Of a stretch of 64,000 nucleotides of DNA, positions 1 to 12,608 are shown one piece after another. Position 1 is the first letter of the stretch. Each line of letters begins with the position of its first letter. Made by a program: the position numbers and the translations under genes. A model generated the notes under the pieces. That model was given only the letters and a program-made list of their open reading frames with translations. It was not told the DNA's origin and searched no databases. The DNA comes from Gymnogyps californianus. Taxonomy: Eukaryota; Chordata; Aves; Accipitriformes; Cathartidae. The stretch lies in the NCBI RefSeq assembly GCF_018139145.2, contig NC_059481.1:17534368-17598367 (forward strand), read 5' to 3'.

Positions 1-1372
1 GAGCAAGAGGTAAATATTAAGAACTTTAGTTTTAATTGGAGATTGTCTATGGCCATTTGTTGAATTTATCTGGTGTACACTTGTACAGGATTATAAAACT
101 CTGTGCAGGTTTTAAATGTTGCAATTGGAGGTAAATCTACATTTTTCGGTACTTCCTCTGCAAATACGAATCCGTCATTACAACAATGAAAGTTGGCTTT
201 TTTTGGAAATATAAATACAAGTTTCAGCAACCATTGAACTTCTATCACCTTTATGCAAAGTGTTCAGTATCTTTATTTTAGATTTGGGTTATGGTGGTTT
301 TATAACCCGAGCAACAGTTCTGCAGTATAGAACAGGTTGTGACATACACACTTTGCTGAAAAGAAAGTTCTAGCTTTAGGTGGGTGTCTGCTGTATTTTT
401 CTTTTTTTTCTTTTTTTTTTTCCTTCAGTATATTAGGGGATAATTTTTTGAACAGCTTTGACTTGTTTCTTTCAGCTACTGAAAATAAAATAGCAGCTAA
501 GTGTCTGTGAAAATAAATTGCTCTTAATTCTTAACGTATTTTATTTAATGGTTCTGCATTTTTGTATGTATAAGGCGTAGGAATTTTAATTTATATTTAG
601 ATAGCTTTTAATGTAACATTAAAATGGTTTTTTAAATTACCCGCATATTTACAGAATGATTCCAGACTTCTTCTAGAGTATGAAATAGTGGTGATAAATA
701 TAACTGCTGTAAAATAAAATGTTAAGCCTTTTTCACAAAAGGCGAGAAAAGTTGGCTAGAGGTAGTGCAAATATGGTGTTCCTTGTGTTAAAGAGCATAG
801 TCTGGGATCTGATTAAAGGTTAAAGAAGCTGAAGGTTTTAAAAAACTATTCTGAAGGGCAAAAAAAGATATCTTTTTGGCGGAGATCAAGTAACTTAAAA
901 TTCAGAGAAGCTGATGACAGAAGCCATTTTAAAATTACTTTGCTATCACTAGAGGGTTTATTTAATTTTGTATAGCCTACTTCTAAAGACTTTAATGTGG
1001 AAAAAAAGTACAAGGACTGAGAGGTATTGTGTGATAAATTACTCAAGAAAAAATCTTGAATTGGCTAGCATTTGATCTCTAAGCCATTCAAAATTAAAGT
1101 AATGGGAGACAGAAGAGCAGATTGCAGTTATTCATGCAAAAATGTAGATCATGCATGTTGTATGTCAGTCGCCCTTCATCCCCAGTGTTTTTCTTCAGCC
1201 AAGTATGTACAGCCACCCGTACTTTTATTTTTAGAGTTGAGTTCTAAAGATACTGCTATCACAAGTTTTTCCTAACTTAATAATTACCTAAAGATCAATA
1301 AATTTCAAGCATCTGACTTGTTCTGCTTTTCTAAAGCAAAATGCTGAAAATTTCTATACTTTCTTTTTTTAG
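1..1372 (+). other. CHASERR intron (5' end outside window)
   Basis: AT-rich sequence with pyrimidine runs (about 395-425) and several AATAAA-type hexamers between 485 and 720. No ORF longer than 67 codons and no splice-bounded exon is convincing. Read as the intron between an unseen first exon and the exon at 1373. Confidence 0.6.
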
Positions 1373-1444
1373 GTAGAATTCCGTGAACAATACCTTATAT
1401 CCTGACTGGCTTCCAGAAGAATCGTTCATACCTTACTTTCTTAG
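1373..1444 (+). ncRNA. CHASERR: CHASERR internal exon candidate (72 nt)
   Basis: A polypyrimidine run (ttctttttttag) ends in AG at 1371-1372 and a strong donor (TTAG|GTAAGA) follows at 1445. The segment has no useful ORF. The exon call rests on the quality of both splice sites and its place in the CHASERR interval; transcript evidence was not available. Confidence 0.68.
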
Positions 1445-2157
1445 GTAAGAGTGATTATAACTTGTGGTAGTATGTTCATTTCCTTGTTATTTTTTTGATC
1501 TGGGGATTTGCCTTTTTGCTACTGTGCGGATGGGAAGTAAAAAAATCTCATTTTTAAATTGGAGGGGACACATTTTATAAATTATCTGGACTTTTTAAAA
1601 GCCTTTTTTTGCAGATGTGGGTAGACTGTCTTAAAATAATGTGATGTTTATGCTGCTACTTCTGTATAAATTGTAGTTTACTAAGGCTAATAAGTGGATT
1701 GGTTTTTTTTATATATGTATACACATACATATGCATTGTATTTGGTGGGAAATGATGGTATTTTCATATAAACCCAGAAGTTCCATATGTCCCATTTCAC
1801 CAGTGAAAACATGCATTGAACTTTAAAAATTGTTTTGGTTTTGTACTTAATGAGTTTGTAGCATTAACGCTTGGGGATACTGTAGAATTTGTATATGACA
1901 GTAATAACCCTAGACTTCAGGTATTCATACAGAGGGAGATTTTTGGGGCCTGTTTCTCGTTTTTGGAGACCTGAATGCTAATGCTTGGCAAGGATAGAAC
2001 ATTACGTTTTTGTACTGTAGGTAAAATTTTTAATAATTGTAAGACACCTTACGTGTTTTGAAAAAGTTTATATCAGTAGAGAATATTAGAACTGTAGGTA
2101 AAATCTGTATGTACCTTTGTTTTCAGACAAACCTGGTTTTGTTTTTTTTCTTTAAAG
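1445..2157 (+). other. CHASERR intron, 713 bp
   Basis: AT-rich intron with an alternating AT/AC stretch around 1710-1735. Nothing else recognisable. Confidence 0.6.
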
Positions 2158-2246
2158 GCTATTACTGGATATTGTTCTTACTTCAAAAATTCAGATGGCT
2201 GGCTGGGTAAAAGACCTTGAACAAAATTCTGTACTGTGCATTCCAG
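2158..2246 (+). ncRNA. CHASERR: CHASERR internal exon candidate (89 nt)
   Basis: The acceptor is a long T-rich tract ending TTTAAAG at 2157; the donor is CCAG|GTATGT at 2247. The exon contains one ATGG motif (2195-2198, context AGATGGC). No ORF crosses it. The boundaries are well supported by signals; its membership of CHASERR is inferred from context. Confidence 0.68.
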
Positions 2247-3646
2247 GTATGTTATACTGTGTTGTGGGTTTTTTTGTTTTGTTTTGTTTTTAAATTATCC
2301 TGGAAGTAACTTTTTTTTAGCGAAATAAACATTGAACATTTAAGCTACAATGTTTTACCGTGTTGAATTTTCTTTCAAGTTTTAGTGCGTTTGAAAACTG
2401 TTAGTATGTACTAAATACAGTAATGTTAATGTCTCCTTACGCATCTTCTAAGATTTTTATGATCACTCATAAATAAGACTTTTTCTAAGAATCTGAAATG
2501 ACCATGTCAACACATTGTAAAATAAAGCTGTGCTTATGAGGATTGCTACCTCTACTAAGGACATTCAGTCTAATAAAACTTTAGAAATGCTTTTCCTTCA
2601 GTTCAAGGTGTTGATTCAGTAGCAAGTGACACTCATAAGCTTTTCCTTTCCAATAAATTGTTTTTATACATTAAACTTAGAAATTCCTTTTTGCATGTAA
2701 ATTTTACTCTAAAAGCCTAAACCTGCACCCAGTTGTTATGAAGCATCTTGCTGTCCTTCTTGCAGTATAAACAAATCAGCTTTCTAATGTTTGATTATTT
2801 TTATTTTCTTTTTTACATTTTAAGGTTCTGCATTTAGAGACAGAGTAACATGTTATATTTGAGTCATGCTTTCACCACTGTGTAATTAAAAGTTGGGGAT
2901 CTTGTTTGCCTGTTTTGACTGGTTCCTTTTCACAGCTTACCATGCTAATGTACTTCAGTACGTATTCAGGACCTCAGAGTGTAAGGCGTCTTCATGAAGA
3001 CGTGTATCAGGATTCTCAAAAATACTCTTGATAATTTGCTTTTAAAAATTACATAATTTATCACGACAACTTAAGAATACAGATCTTGTGAACCCCTACC
3101 TGAGTGCAGCTGTTCCCTTTGGCTTGGATGAAGGCTTCAGCCTGTTCCTGTAAGAGAAGTCATATACCAATTTTGGATAAGCTTTTTAAAAATGTCTCTT
3201 TAGGTTGTAATAAACCTTTATCTGCAGTAAGTCACTGCTAATATGCAAGGCAGAATTCAAATAATATTTATAGATAATAGACATGTACCATACACAGTGG
3301 ATGTCCTGTAACAAAACACAGCTAACGAACAAGGCTGTTAGGTATGTTCTAGAACTTCATTGTGTAACTGTCTGGTGAGAAGTTTGAGAATTAGAAGTTT
3401 GTGTTAGAATGATCTGGTACCTTGAGAAGAACAGCAGAACATATTTGAAATGCCACGTGAATTTTCAATTTAGAGGGTCAGAATCACTAGATACTGCACA
3501 GTCTGTTACGGTAAAGGCAAGACTAGCCTGATTCACGTAAAAGTCTGATAGTAATAATGGGGCTGAACTTGTCAAACTCAGGACTTGTATTCCTAATGTT
3601 AAATCCTTAAATGTCTAAAGCTGCAACTTTTAATTGACCTACTTTG

Positions 3647-3666
3647 AAAAAAAAAAAAAAAAAAAA
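3647..3666. repeat. Poly-A run (20 A, then a second A run)
   Basis: Twenty consecutive A, one G, then nine more A. It could be a simple repeat or the tail of a decayed retroposon; no recognisable element body lies upstream. Confidence 0.9.
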
Positions 3667-4023
3667 GAAAAAAAAAGAGAAAATACCGTGCTCAAGAGCA
3701 GAATCATCTTGACTGACCTGAGCGTTTTATGATGAATATGAAATTGAGCACTTTGATCTTAATGGTCTTACATATTTTCTGTGTCATTATGATGCTGTTT
3801 GTGCTGAATAGATATTACAATAAAAACAGTTTTAAATGTCCATTGTTACTTTTGTGAGCTCTTTGGAACTGCCTTTTCTTGTAAGAACAACATGTTTTCA
3901 TCTAGTAAATGGCAGCTTGACCTTTAGGTTAGGTAGACCTCAGTAGGCTAGATGCACACTACTGGGGACTTGAGGAAAGTTTTAAGTTTATGACCACCCT
4001 ACAGCATACTAATGAGGATTGAC

Positions 4024-4121
4024 GAGGTCAGAAGAATGCTCTCTGGTTGAGTCTTAATAACTTTTTTGGTAGAGGAAGCTGTTCCTCTGTGGTAATACAA
4101 AGCCATATTAAGTATTCTCAT
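4024..4121. repeat. 98-bp dispersed duplication, copy 1
   Basis: Matches 4943-5040 in direct orientation with no obvious large gap. Shared blocks include CTCTGGTTGAGTCTTA and AGAGGAAGCTGTTC. The copies start 919 bp apart, inside the same intron. It may be a local duplication or two copies of an old interspersed repeat. Confidence 0.85.
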
Positions 4122-4942
4122 AGAATTAATTTGTAGCATTGACAGCTTATATGGAAAAACATTGGTGTGGTGATACATACCATTTTTGCCAAAATACTTT
4201 CTTAATTTATCCCAAGAAAGAATCTGATGTCAGGTAAATAGCTTTAGAGCGTCTGACCTCAGCTCGTGCTGCAAAAGGATATACGCTTTCCTGATTCTTA
4301 GAGCTAGCAGTGCCAGTCTTTTGGTGAAGGAGTCATGGACCTGTGATGCAAGGCATGTTTTATGTGGCGTAGGCCGTACTGTACTTATGACATCTCATTC
4401 TATAATTTAAAAATAAATATAAGCCACAACTATAAGACTACCTAAAAAAAAGTAAATCCATGTTTATTTTTAAATAGGGGATGGGTTTTTTAATCACACA
4501 GGGGCTACAACAATTAGTGGGAGCAGTCTGATTAAAAGATTTTCAGTTTGATGTTTATTAAATAAATTGAATGTTAAATAGGAAATACAGGTGTTAATCT
4601 GAAAGGCTAACTTTTTTCAGCTGAAACTTGTATTTACTAGCGCTATAGTTCATGGCTCTTGGCATAAATCTTCAGCTTTTGTGATGCATTCTGTAGTTCG
4701 GGAGTGAATGTGTTTTGGATATTAAAATTCAAAAACTCAAAATGCAGTGGTATATTTTATAATGGTGGAAAAATGATCACTCGTGATCATATGAATGCAG
4801 TGTAATACGTTATTAACATCTTTGTGCTGTTTTTACAAAACTCATTGTTTGGTTCATCCGTTCACTTCAGAGTAGAGAAGTCTTACTACTACTAACTGAT
4901 GCCACCCTGACGAATATTAGATTCCTTTTGCAAAATTTTGCT

Positions 4943-5040
4943 GAGGTGAGAAGAATGTGCTCTGGTTGAGTCTTAGTAACTTTTTCAGTAGAGGAAGCTG
5001 TTCTTCTGTGGTGATATAAAGCCATATTACGTATCCTCAT
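4943..5040. repeat. 98-bp dispersed duplication, copy 2
   Basis: Second copy of the segment at 4024-4121, differing by scattered substitutions (for example CATATTACG here against CATATTAAG). Direct orientation. Confidence 0.85.
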
Positions 5041-6402
5041 TAAAGTTTCTGTGAAATTACCATAACTGGATGCTAACTCTAGAATTAAAGAAAACAGGAA
5101 TGAACTTGAATGCAGATGATGTATGTTTAGCTGTGCTGTAAATTATTAAAAATGGATGAGAGCTGTAAGTTGAAAATCCTTCAGTCATTAACTTTACCTA
5201 GTCTTCATATATTAAACTGTAGTTTCTAAGTGGCTTTTTTTTTTTTGAGTTAAATGGTATGTATAGGACAGAAGGAGATTTAAAGGACATAAGTAAACCT
5301 CTTTACCTAGTTCATTTCTTATGCTTTGCATGACTGATAGATGCCTCTTGGATGATCAAAGTCCAGCAACCATGTTGTGTTTCTTCTACAAAGTGCCCAT
5401 CCACCATTTTAGAAGTACTTCAGTTTTGTGCTTCCATTTAATAGCAGCTGTTGGATCACATTTAAGTGCATGTTTTAAACCTCGAAATTTAATGTTCGTT
5501 TGGATATTCTGCGTTTGTGCCAGTTTACTAGTATAATTTTTTAATCATTTCCCCTTTCTAAAGGGATCTTTTTCCATATTAATCATTTCAAGTAAATTAC
5601 ATCAACAAATTACAACTCTGTTCATCACAGCTTGCTTTCTACATATCTAAGTAGCTATCCATTTGAAGAGGAGAATTTAGGAGATTGTAGAAAATTATGC
5701 ACAGTATACTATCACTGAATAGGTTCATTAATTTTTACGTATTTGAGGCTATATTCCAATATAAGTAGATTCTGAGAGATCACGAGAGGAGCAGTTTGCT
5801 TGTACATGTTAGGTGGATAACTTGTATGGCTCATGATAATGGATGATTTCATGCAGTTGAAATTTACAGTAAAAAAAAAAGGGGGGTTCATGAGTTGTTA
5901 TAGAGTTTTAGATCTTATTTTAATCTTACTACCTCTGCTTAAGGTGATTTTGATTAAATGTTTATTGATGTGGATTAGCCAGTAAGCATTTTCAAAGTCG
6001 AGTTTTCAAATTTGAGCCTTGCTCTTAAGGGGATAACTTTCAGATACAGAGTAGATAACTTGTTCCATATCAGGGTGTTAAATAATTCCACTGCATCTAG
6101 CTGATACCACCTCTCAGTAAAATGAGTATTTTCATTATTTTTATGTGAAGGGCAGATAAGTCAGTTTAAGTGTACTTCCACTTGACGTCCGATCTTTTTC
6201 AAAAATTTCAAAAAACATGTTTTTGTTGTTGTTGCTGCTTTATTTCTCAAGGGCTTTGTGTACAGGACTGTGTCTGAATTTCTTGGGTCGTTTGCACAGG
6301 TTTTTTGATAACAAGTTGCCTAGTGATACTTCAAATTTTTTATAAAAATGTCTTTTGTACTGTATGCTGTGATCTGCTGGGAATGTTTTGGGTTTTTGGT
6401 TG

Positions 6403-6426
6403 TTTTTTTTTTTTTTTTTTTTTTTT
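6403..6426. repeat. Poly-T run (24 T)
   Basis: Uninterrupted homopolymer about 140 bp before the acceptor at 6568. It is too far upstream to be the exon's own pyrimidine tract and is probably length-polymorphic. Confidence 0.9.
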
Positions 6427-6568
6427 CATTTGAGGATAGGGCTTTTGTAATACTCTTAGGCTAGTGCTCTGGTCTTCTAGACCCTTAAGTTTGTGGGGTT
6501 TTTTTTGTTGTGGTTTTTTAATTTATTTTCTTTTAATTCAAGTATTTAATATATAATTTTCCCTACAG

Positions 6569-6629
6569 ATGTGTTGAGGAATTGGTTTACTCACTGTAAG
6601 CAAAATAACTGCTGTTGGTTGAAGCACTG
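6569..6629 (+). ncRNA. CHASERR: CHASERR internal exon candidate (61 nt)
   Basis: The acceptor TTTTCCCTACAG ends at 6568 and a near-consensus donor (CTG|GTAAGT) begins at 6630. Both sites are strong. The segment has stops in frame and is read as non-coding. Confidence 0.7.
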
Positions 6630-9600
6630 GTAAGTTGTTATTCCTAATAACATTTACTTTTTAGCTTTAAAAAAAAAACCCAACAAACACACATGGCTAT
6701 AATGTTTAACTTGCTGAAGTTTTTGGCTGAATACGTCCTGAAGTTCCTTAAAGTGTGTCTGTGTGCACACATGTGTTTCTAGAAGGCTCAGTTAGAAAGA
6801 CCACAGGATCATTCTTGCTGGGCTCAGGAAATGAAGCTATACTTGGATAGTTCTCTCAATTTGTCTCACTGGAGAGCAGCTTTCATATCCAATTGTAGTT
6901 CTTTGGTCTTCTGCTTCTGTGATTTGACTCTATATTTCGTTGAGAACTATTAAATCATAGATTTGCTTGTTCAGAAGGGTTTGGTATACAAATGTCTGTC
7001 TCTACAGAGAAGTACTACACACAATTTGGATAACAAATGGTGTGGAAAGTATCATAGCAGGCAGAACTTGTCTTACAAGCATCTCGTGTTGTCCTTTTGT
7101 GCTTCTGTTAGGATCAGTGAGAGTCTTTGAGCAGATAGTAACTGCCTTCTGTTCTATGATTGTTCTGTTTCTGTTCTTCATTGATAAAGCTTCAGCGCTG
7201 CAGAAAATGGTATGTAATGCTGGTACAGTTTCCTGTATTAAACTGCTAGCTGATAGACTTCATTTAGGAATCATTCCTCATACAGTCAAAATGCAAAATT
7301 GGCAGGCTTGAGTAGAAAAATTCATTCAGTTCTATACTGGATGAATATGGGTATAAGATTTTCTCTAGTGTCCTTAACTAAAAGGAATTTGGTCTTGATG
7401 ACCTTCTGCTGTCTCTGGCACATTCTGTGACTCTCTTGGGAGTTGTCTCTGGAAAGACCCAAGTCCTTTTGTCTTCCTGTCTGCTTAAAATTCAGACTCC
7501 TTGATTCTACATTTTTAGTTAAAGCATCCATTGCATTTTGTGTATGTGAATTAACTTTTTTTTAGTGGGAAGCTCTATTCCTGTAGAACTATGCTTCAGA
7601 ATATATGCTTTTCTTTAAAAGAGACAGTTTCTTGGAGACAGTTCTTTCGGTATGACATGCTACCTGATTGAGTAATGTCTTCCTTAGACTGCAGACAGCT
7701 TAGGAAAATGTTCCAAGATGCAAATATTCTCTCATTTCAGTGGATAGATGATAGTGACTTTTAACTGTCCAATGGCTATGTATGTTAGCAGAGACCTTCA
7801 GCAGCCATGCTTACCTTGTACAAGCTGCCATCTATGCTGCCTCAGATGCTAGAAAAGCAGCTACTCCCTGTTTGTACTCCAAAGTCCCATGCTTTCTTCT
7901 GATTTACTCAAGTGATGTGGAGACTAATGTAGAGCTCTTTTGAAAGGAAAAAGGAGCATGTGGGGGTATGGTGCAAACCTCGCTAGGCCGTGTTATTGTG
8001 GCCTTGTGCTGCTTTTAGCTACATTTAATTTTGAACCAATTTTATCAGTGGATTTTCAGTCCTGAAGCAAAACAGTAGAATTCATGAACTTTGAGGAAAT
8101 CAGTTCTTATTGTGTGTACATGTGCTTGGTTTTGATGGTCTTTGATTAGTGTTTCATCTCTTCTGCTACTGTGTTCTGTAAGTTTTATTACTTTGTTCTT
8201 TCAGAAGTTTTACGCTGTTTTTTTACACTGCAGGTATGTGTAGAACAGTGTATTTCTTGCTATGTTAGAAGTAAATATTACTCCTTCCAACTATTCCTCA
8301 AAACTCTTCCTATGCTGTCCACTGTTGCCTTTTTTCGCCCAAATCACCTGCTATAATCTCTAAACATGTGACTCATGTTCCATTTTTGTATTAGTCTTCA
8401 TCTGTTTCCTACATCTTCCTGTGTGCATTTTTTCTGTTTTCTCTCATCGGATGGTAAATTAGCTGTTGTCAGATCTGGTTTGTTGAGCAGGAATTTGCCT
8501 TTTCAGTTACACACTGAGTAATTCTTCCATCCTTTCTGTTTTATAATGCTTACCTAAAGGAAAGGGTGAATGTGAAACTTTGAATTGACTTAAAGAAACA
8601 GTTGTCTTCAAAAGAAGCTGCTTAAAAATGCATTTGTAAAAACATCCAAATGTATGGGTCTTGAAAGATCTAGTATTACCCTCTCTGGTTAACATAGATA
8701 ATGTTGAGTTGAAGCACTGATTTTTTTTTTTTTTTAATAGAAGGGGGGAAATACTTGAAAACAGCAGGAGCTTTACTGAAGTTGGCATACTTTGCTTAAT
8801 ACAATAAAATTTATTATTTAAAAGTAATACCCACAGAAGAGTGCATCTGTGAATGAAGTCACATCTTACCCTAAATTAATCTCTAAATCTGAGAAACATG
8901 GCAAACAGCCTTTCTTAGCTAAAAATACCTGATCCTACATGAGTTGTGCTTTTACTGCTGTGCTTGCTGAACCTCTGACAGTGGTAAAAGCAGACTTAGG
9001 ACTGTCCAGAGTACTTTGTTACTTTTAGAGATTGGACAGAACATCATTATGGACTTTAAATGTCAATAAAGGGCACGTCTGCTTTTTCCTCTAGTGTAAA
9101 AGTTACCAGAGATGTGTCTTTGAGAATAAAATCTTGTTTTAAAGAACTTTGAAGTGTAGAACTTCAGGTTTGGTTTGCTCAGAACCTCATTCTGTCCATT
9201 CAGCTCCCTCTGTTGGAGTGAAGTGAATTCCCTTTACTAGCAGTATGTCACCTTGGTTTTTAAGTTTAAGCCTCAGTGTGAGAGATTTCACTTTGGAAAA
9301 CTGTGTAAATGTATTGGTGTCTTACATGCCTGTGCTTATGCATGGGTGTTTTACATGTTGTTACCGGCCTTCAATTTCACACGTAAGAAATGCAAGGTTT
9401 CAATGGACATGAAATTGCTGAAGCCATGTTTTTGGCCATAAGGGATGTCTTTTATTGCTGTGGTCTTTTAATAGGTAGAGCAACAAATAATTAATTACAA
9501 AAAAATGAAGAGAAATACTTTGTAAACTCAGATATTTCAAAACCGTTGCCTTAAACATTTAGGCATGGTTGTGAATGGTTTCTGTCTGTTGACAGGGAGT

Positions 9601-12203
9601 GTCAATATGTTAACAGTGATTTGAAGGAAACTTTAAAAGTATTACATGACTACCCAGGTGCCTTATTTATCGTGACCAAAATACTGTGTTTGGAAACAAA
9701 TACAGTAAATAGTAGATAATAGAAGCTTGAAAAAATAGGATGATGCCTAATTGATGTTACAGAAGGAATGAAATACTCATGTCATCTAGCAAAAATATTG
9801 GGCTTTTCAATGGCTACCTTAAGTGTAGGATCACTGCATATATCTTAGTGGAGGAGGATTATATTTTTGCAACATTATTGAAACTTCTTAGTAAAATGTG
9901 CCTTAATTCATAAGTAGACAAATGCTGTGAAATCTTTTAAAGCAAATGTAGGTTTCACATGAAAAAGTGTACAGATTGCTATTAATATTTTGGCCATTAC
10001 TGTGGCGTCTTCTTGATAGATGAATAACTTCTAGAACAAAGGCTGTTGTAGCGTGTTAATTGTAATATATCATCAGTTCTGTTTACTGCTAATTATTTTA
10101 CAAGGTCAAGAGAAGAGTTTATAATGAATGTGGTGGGGTTACTTGCAAAGTTTTTGGTACAACCAAATGTAGGTGAACCTAGTAGCGAAACTTGCCCTTA
10201 AATTGCTTTTGGCAGATCTCGTTAGTGTCTAAGGCAGAAGGCTAACCCAAGTGAAAAGGGCCTTTCAAGGTTGACTAATATGTAACTAAATTACATTTTT
10301 GAGAGGTGGGGAAAGCTGATGCCAGTAATTAAATTTCCTTATGTTAAGCTTCTTACAGTAACTATAAAAATTATTTTATCAGTCTTACTTATGGGGTTTC
10401 CACTGTGCTCCTGTTAGTACTTCTGAATATTTGATTGTGACAATAATGGACAACTTTGTGGTGGTTTATTTTTCATGGTTTGGTACCTCGGTCAAGGCAT
10501 TAGCATTAAAAATTATTCAAAGTTTTAATTTATCTTCAAATGCCTAAATGGATTTGAAATTTGGCTAGTATACCAATAGGAACTAAAAAAACCCCCAAAC
10601 CAACTCAACCCCAGAAAACTGTTTATTCAGTTTAGTGGAGGGGCAAAAAAAAAACCACTTTCAAAATACTTAATTCCTGTCTTAACTGAGGATGAGTTGA
10701 ATGCTTGAAACAAAGAATTTCTGCCAACTTGAATGTTCAATTTCTGGTTCTGAAAATGTGAAGATCCTGTGGTTGAATACTATTACAACTACGCACGTTG
10801 CACAATGCAAAGCGAAGTGAATTACTAGATCCTATATTCCACTTCTGTGTGCTGTACTTCTTTTCCATTGTATTCAAAACAAGGAAGTCTGTAAAGGAGT
10901 ATAGAACAGGACATATGGGCAGTTGTGAAAGTCAGACTGAGGCTTGCTGCACTGGTTCCATTGCTGTTTGCTTTGCTGTAACTGGTTATTTTGAAATGAG
11001 AATGGGGAAACTGGAATGATGAGGCAGAGACCACTAGATGGCTCCACTAATTTTTGCTGTACTGTGGGTAATTCCTGCATCACTTGTAAGAACCTGCCTG
11101 GGATTATCAGGGCAACAACATAGTGGTGGAGTTGGCTTTCAGACTAAAATGAGGTTAAAGCTATACACATTCAAAAGAATAAATTGGCGGAGTGCAGTTA
11201 CTCAAAATCATGAAGACATTTTAAAACCTTTTTTGTACGTCAGTCTCTTCTACAGTTAACGTTGGTTTTAAAATGATGTTCTTAACACTTAGTAACTTCC
11301 TGTACTTGATTTTTGCACGTTGGGAGAACTGTTTTTTTAAGTACATAAGCTTATTTTTCTTGGAAGAAAATGTAAAGATGGGGACGTTTGGTTTGTATTT
11401 ATCTATGTGGAAGTCATTTGCTCAGTTTGGTTTGCCACTCAACCTGTGGGCTTGGTTGCTGGTTTATGAAGAGTAAAGTTGGAATATGGATCAGGAGTAG
11501 TATGGTGGCCTTGCTAAAGGCAACTAGTGTAACTTGTTACCGTTTTCATGTGACTTCTGACATGTCCTTTCCCACCAGTAACTAAACCAGTCAATCCGTT
11601 TTGTTTATAAGTGTGTGTTTGCTGTTGCACTGTATGTCTTTCATGAGCTGGAAAACTGAGTTAAGATGGTGGAATGTCTTGTCTCCAGTCACCATCTGTA
11701 TATAGGAAACCACTTTTCATGCCTATTACATTGGTTTTGATGGATCTATGTCTTTGAAGAAAGGAGCATGGACAGTAGTTAAAAAATTTGGCTTATGATA
11801 AACTTGGTTTTCCACTGAGCAGTATCAGCTTTAGTTGATGGGTCAGTCCAATAAAGATGGTTGCCAAAGCAAATATCTCAGATTTCCCACTATTGTTTTC
11901 TCTAGTGTTTTAACACTATGGAGAAATTTCAAATGGAATTTATGGAGCCTGAAAGGGTTCTTGAACTTCTAATCATTCCTCCCCTACTTCTTTATAGTTT
12001 TGATTAAAGTTTATATTTTTGACTCTTGAACTGATGATTTGACGTAGTTTGTTCATGATAAAAGTAGATGTTCTGGAATGTGTAATACAGAATAAAGCAT
12101 CAGTTATATGTTTAAACTATCTTCAAGGTACAGTAGTTGAATGTCTTAGTTTAAAGATATGATCTGTATTCCAACAGCATTTTTCTTTTAATTTTTCATA
12201 AAG
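6630..12203 (+). other. CHASERR intron, 5.6 kb
   Basis: Long AT-rich intron before the terminal exon. It contains small homopolymer runs (15 T from 8721) and A/C-rich patches (10585-10620). The open frames here (for example 6967-7311, 114 codons) start at non-ATG codons or lack any family resemblance. No further exon is convincing. Confidence 0.6.
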
Positions 12204-12608
12204 AATCCAATCAGATGAAGAGTGTCAAAAGGAGTCTACGAATGAGACACCAAGATGGCAGTTCCACTGTTGATTGAGAGGTTGAGGAAATGGACTAATG
12301 CATGAGTGCTGTGATATGTCTGTCCAAGAAAAGGATGTTAAAACGTGGACTCTCATGTTATTAAACCAGAGAAGATCTGGGTTGTGATCATCCTATCAAA
12401 ATGGACTTTGCACTTGAATTAATCAGGGGACTGTATCAGTGACTATCCAATGATGGATCTGTTTGAGGACTGGGTGGCAAAATTTTACTGTCGGGTTGTG
12501 TATGCATAACAGGCAAATTCATTTGGTAAGAGATCTGTTGCTACCCCTTTGGAGAAAATGTAATGTTTCTTTTAAGTGACTTAATAAAAGGTTTTGGTTT
12601 CTTTCACA
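12204..12608 (+). ncRNA. CHASERR: CHASERR terminal exon
   Basis: The acceptor is T-rich and ends ATAAAG at 12203. AATAAA lies at 12583-12588 and GT-rich sequence (TTTGTGTTTGTCC) follows from about 12609, so cleavage is placed near 12605-12615. Four ATGG motifs lie at 12255, 12290, 12401 and 12453; two fit AARATGR exactly (12252-12258 and 12398-12404). In mammals, repeated AARAUGR/AUGG elements in this exon are conserved and bind the helicase DHX36. No ORF of note is present. The 3' end is approximate. Confidence 0.78.
12583..12588 (+). terminator. Polyadenylation signal AATAAA of CHASERR
   Basis: Canonical hexamer with T/GT-rich sequence 15-40 nt downstream. It defines the end of the lncRNA about 2.3 kb before the CHD2 leader. 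Confidence 0.75.

Larger units (their letters stand above)
2247..6568 (+). other. CHASERR intron, 4.3 kb
   Basis: Long AT-rich intron. It carries a 20-base A run (3647-3666), a 24-base T run (6403-6426), a duplicated 98-bp segment (4024-4121 and 4943-5040), a short palindrome (4773-4790) and an AATAAA near 3820 with T/GT-rich sequence downstream. No exon with two convincing splice sites was found. Confidence 0.6.
1..12608 (+). ncRNA. CHASERR: CHASERR-like lncRNA upstream of CHD2 (5' part outside window)
   Basis: Assigned from position and structure: it lies on the same strand as CHD2 and ends about 2.3 kb before the CHD2 leader, as CHASERR does in mammals. Four exon candidates with good AG/GT signals are visible (1373-1444, 2158-2246, 6569-6629, 12204-~12608) and no long ORF runs through them. 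The last exon ends with AATAAA and holds several ATGG motifs, some in an AARATGR context, like those reported in mammalian CHASERR as conserved elements bound by DHX36. In mammals this nuclear RNA lowers CHD2 transcription in cis. Exon 1 and the promoter must lie before position 1. Exon boundaries come from splice signals alone; other or alternative exons may exist. Confidence 0.8.

Noticed and set aside
6967..7311. 114-codon open frame in the lncRNA intron
   Set aside because: It begins at TTG rather than ATG, lies in an intron and resembles no protein.
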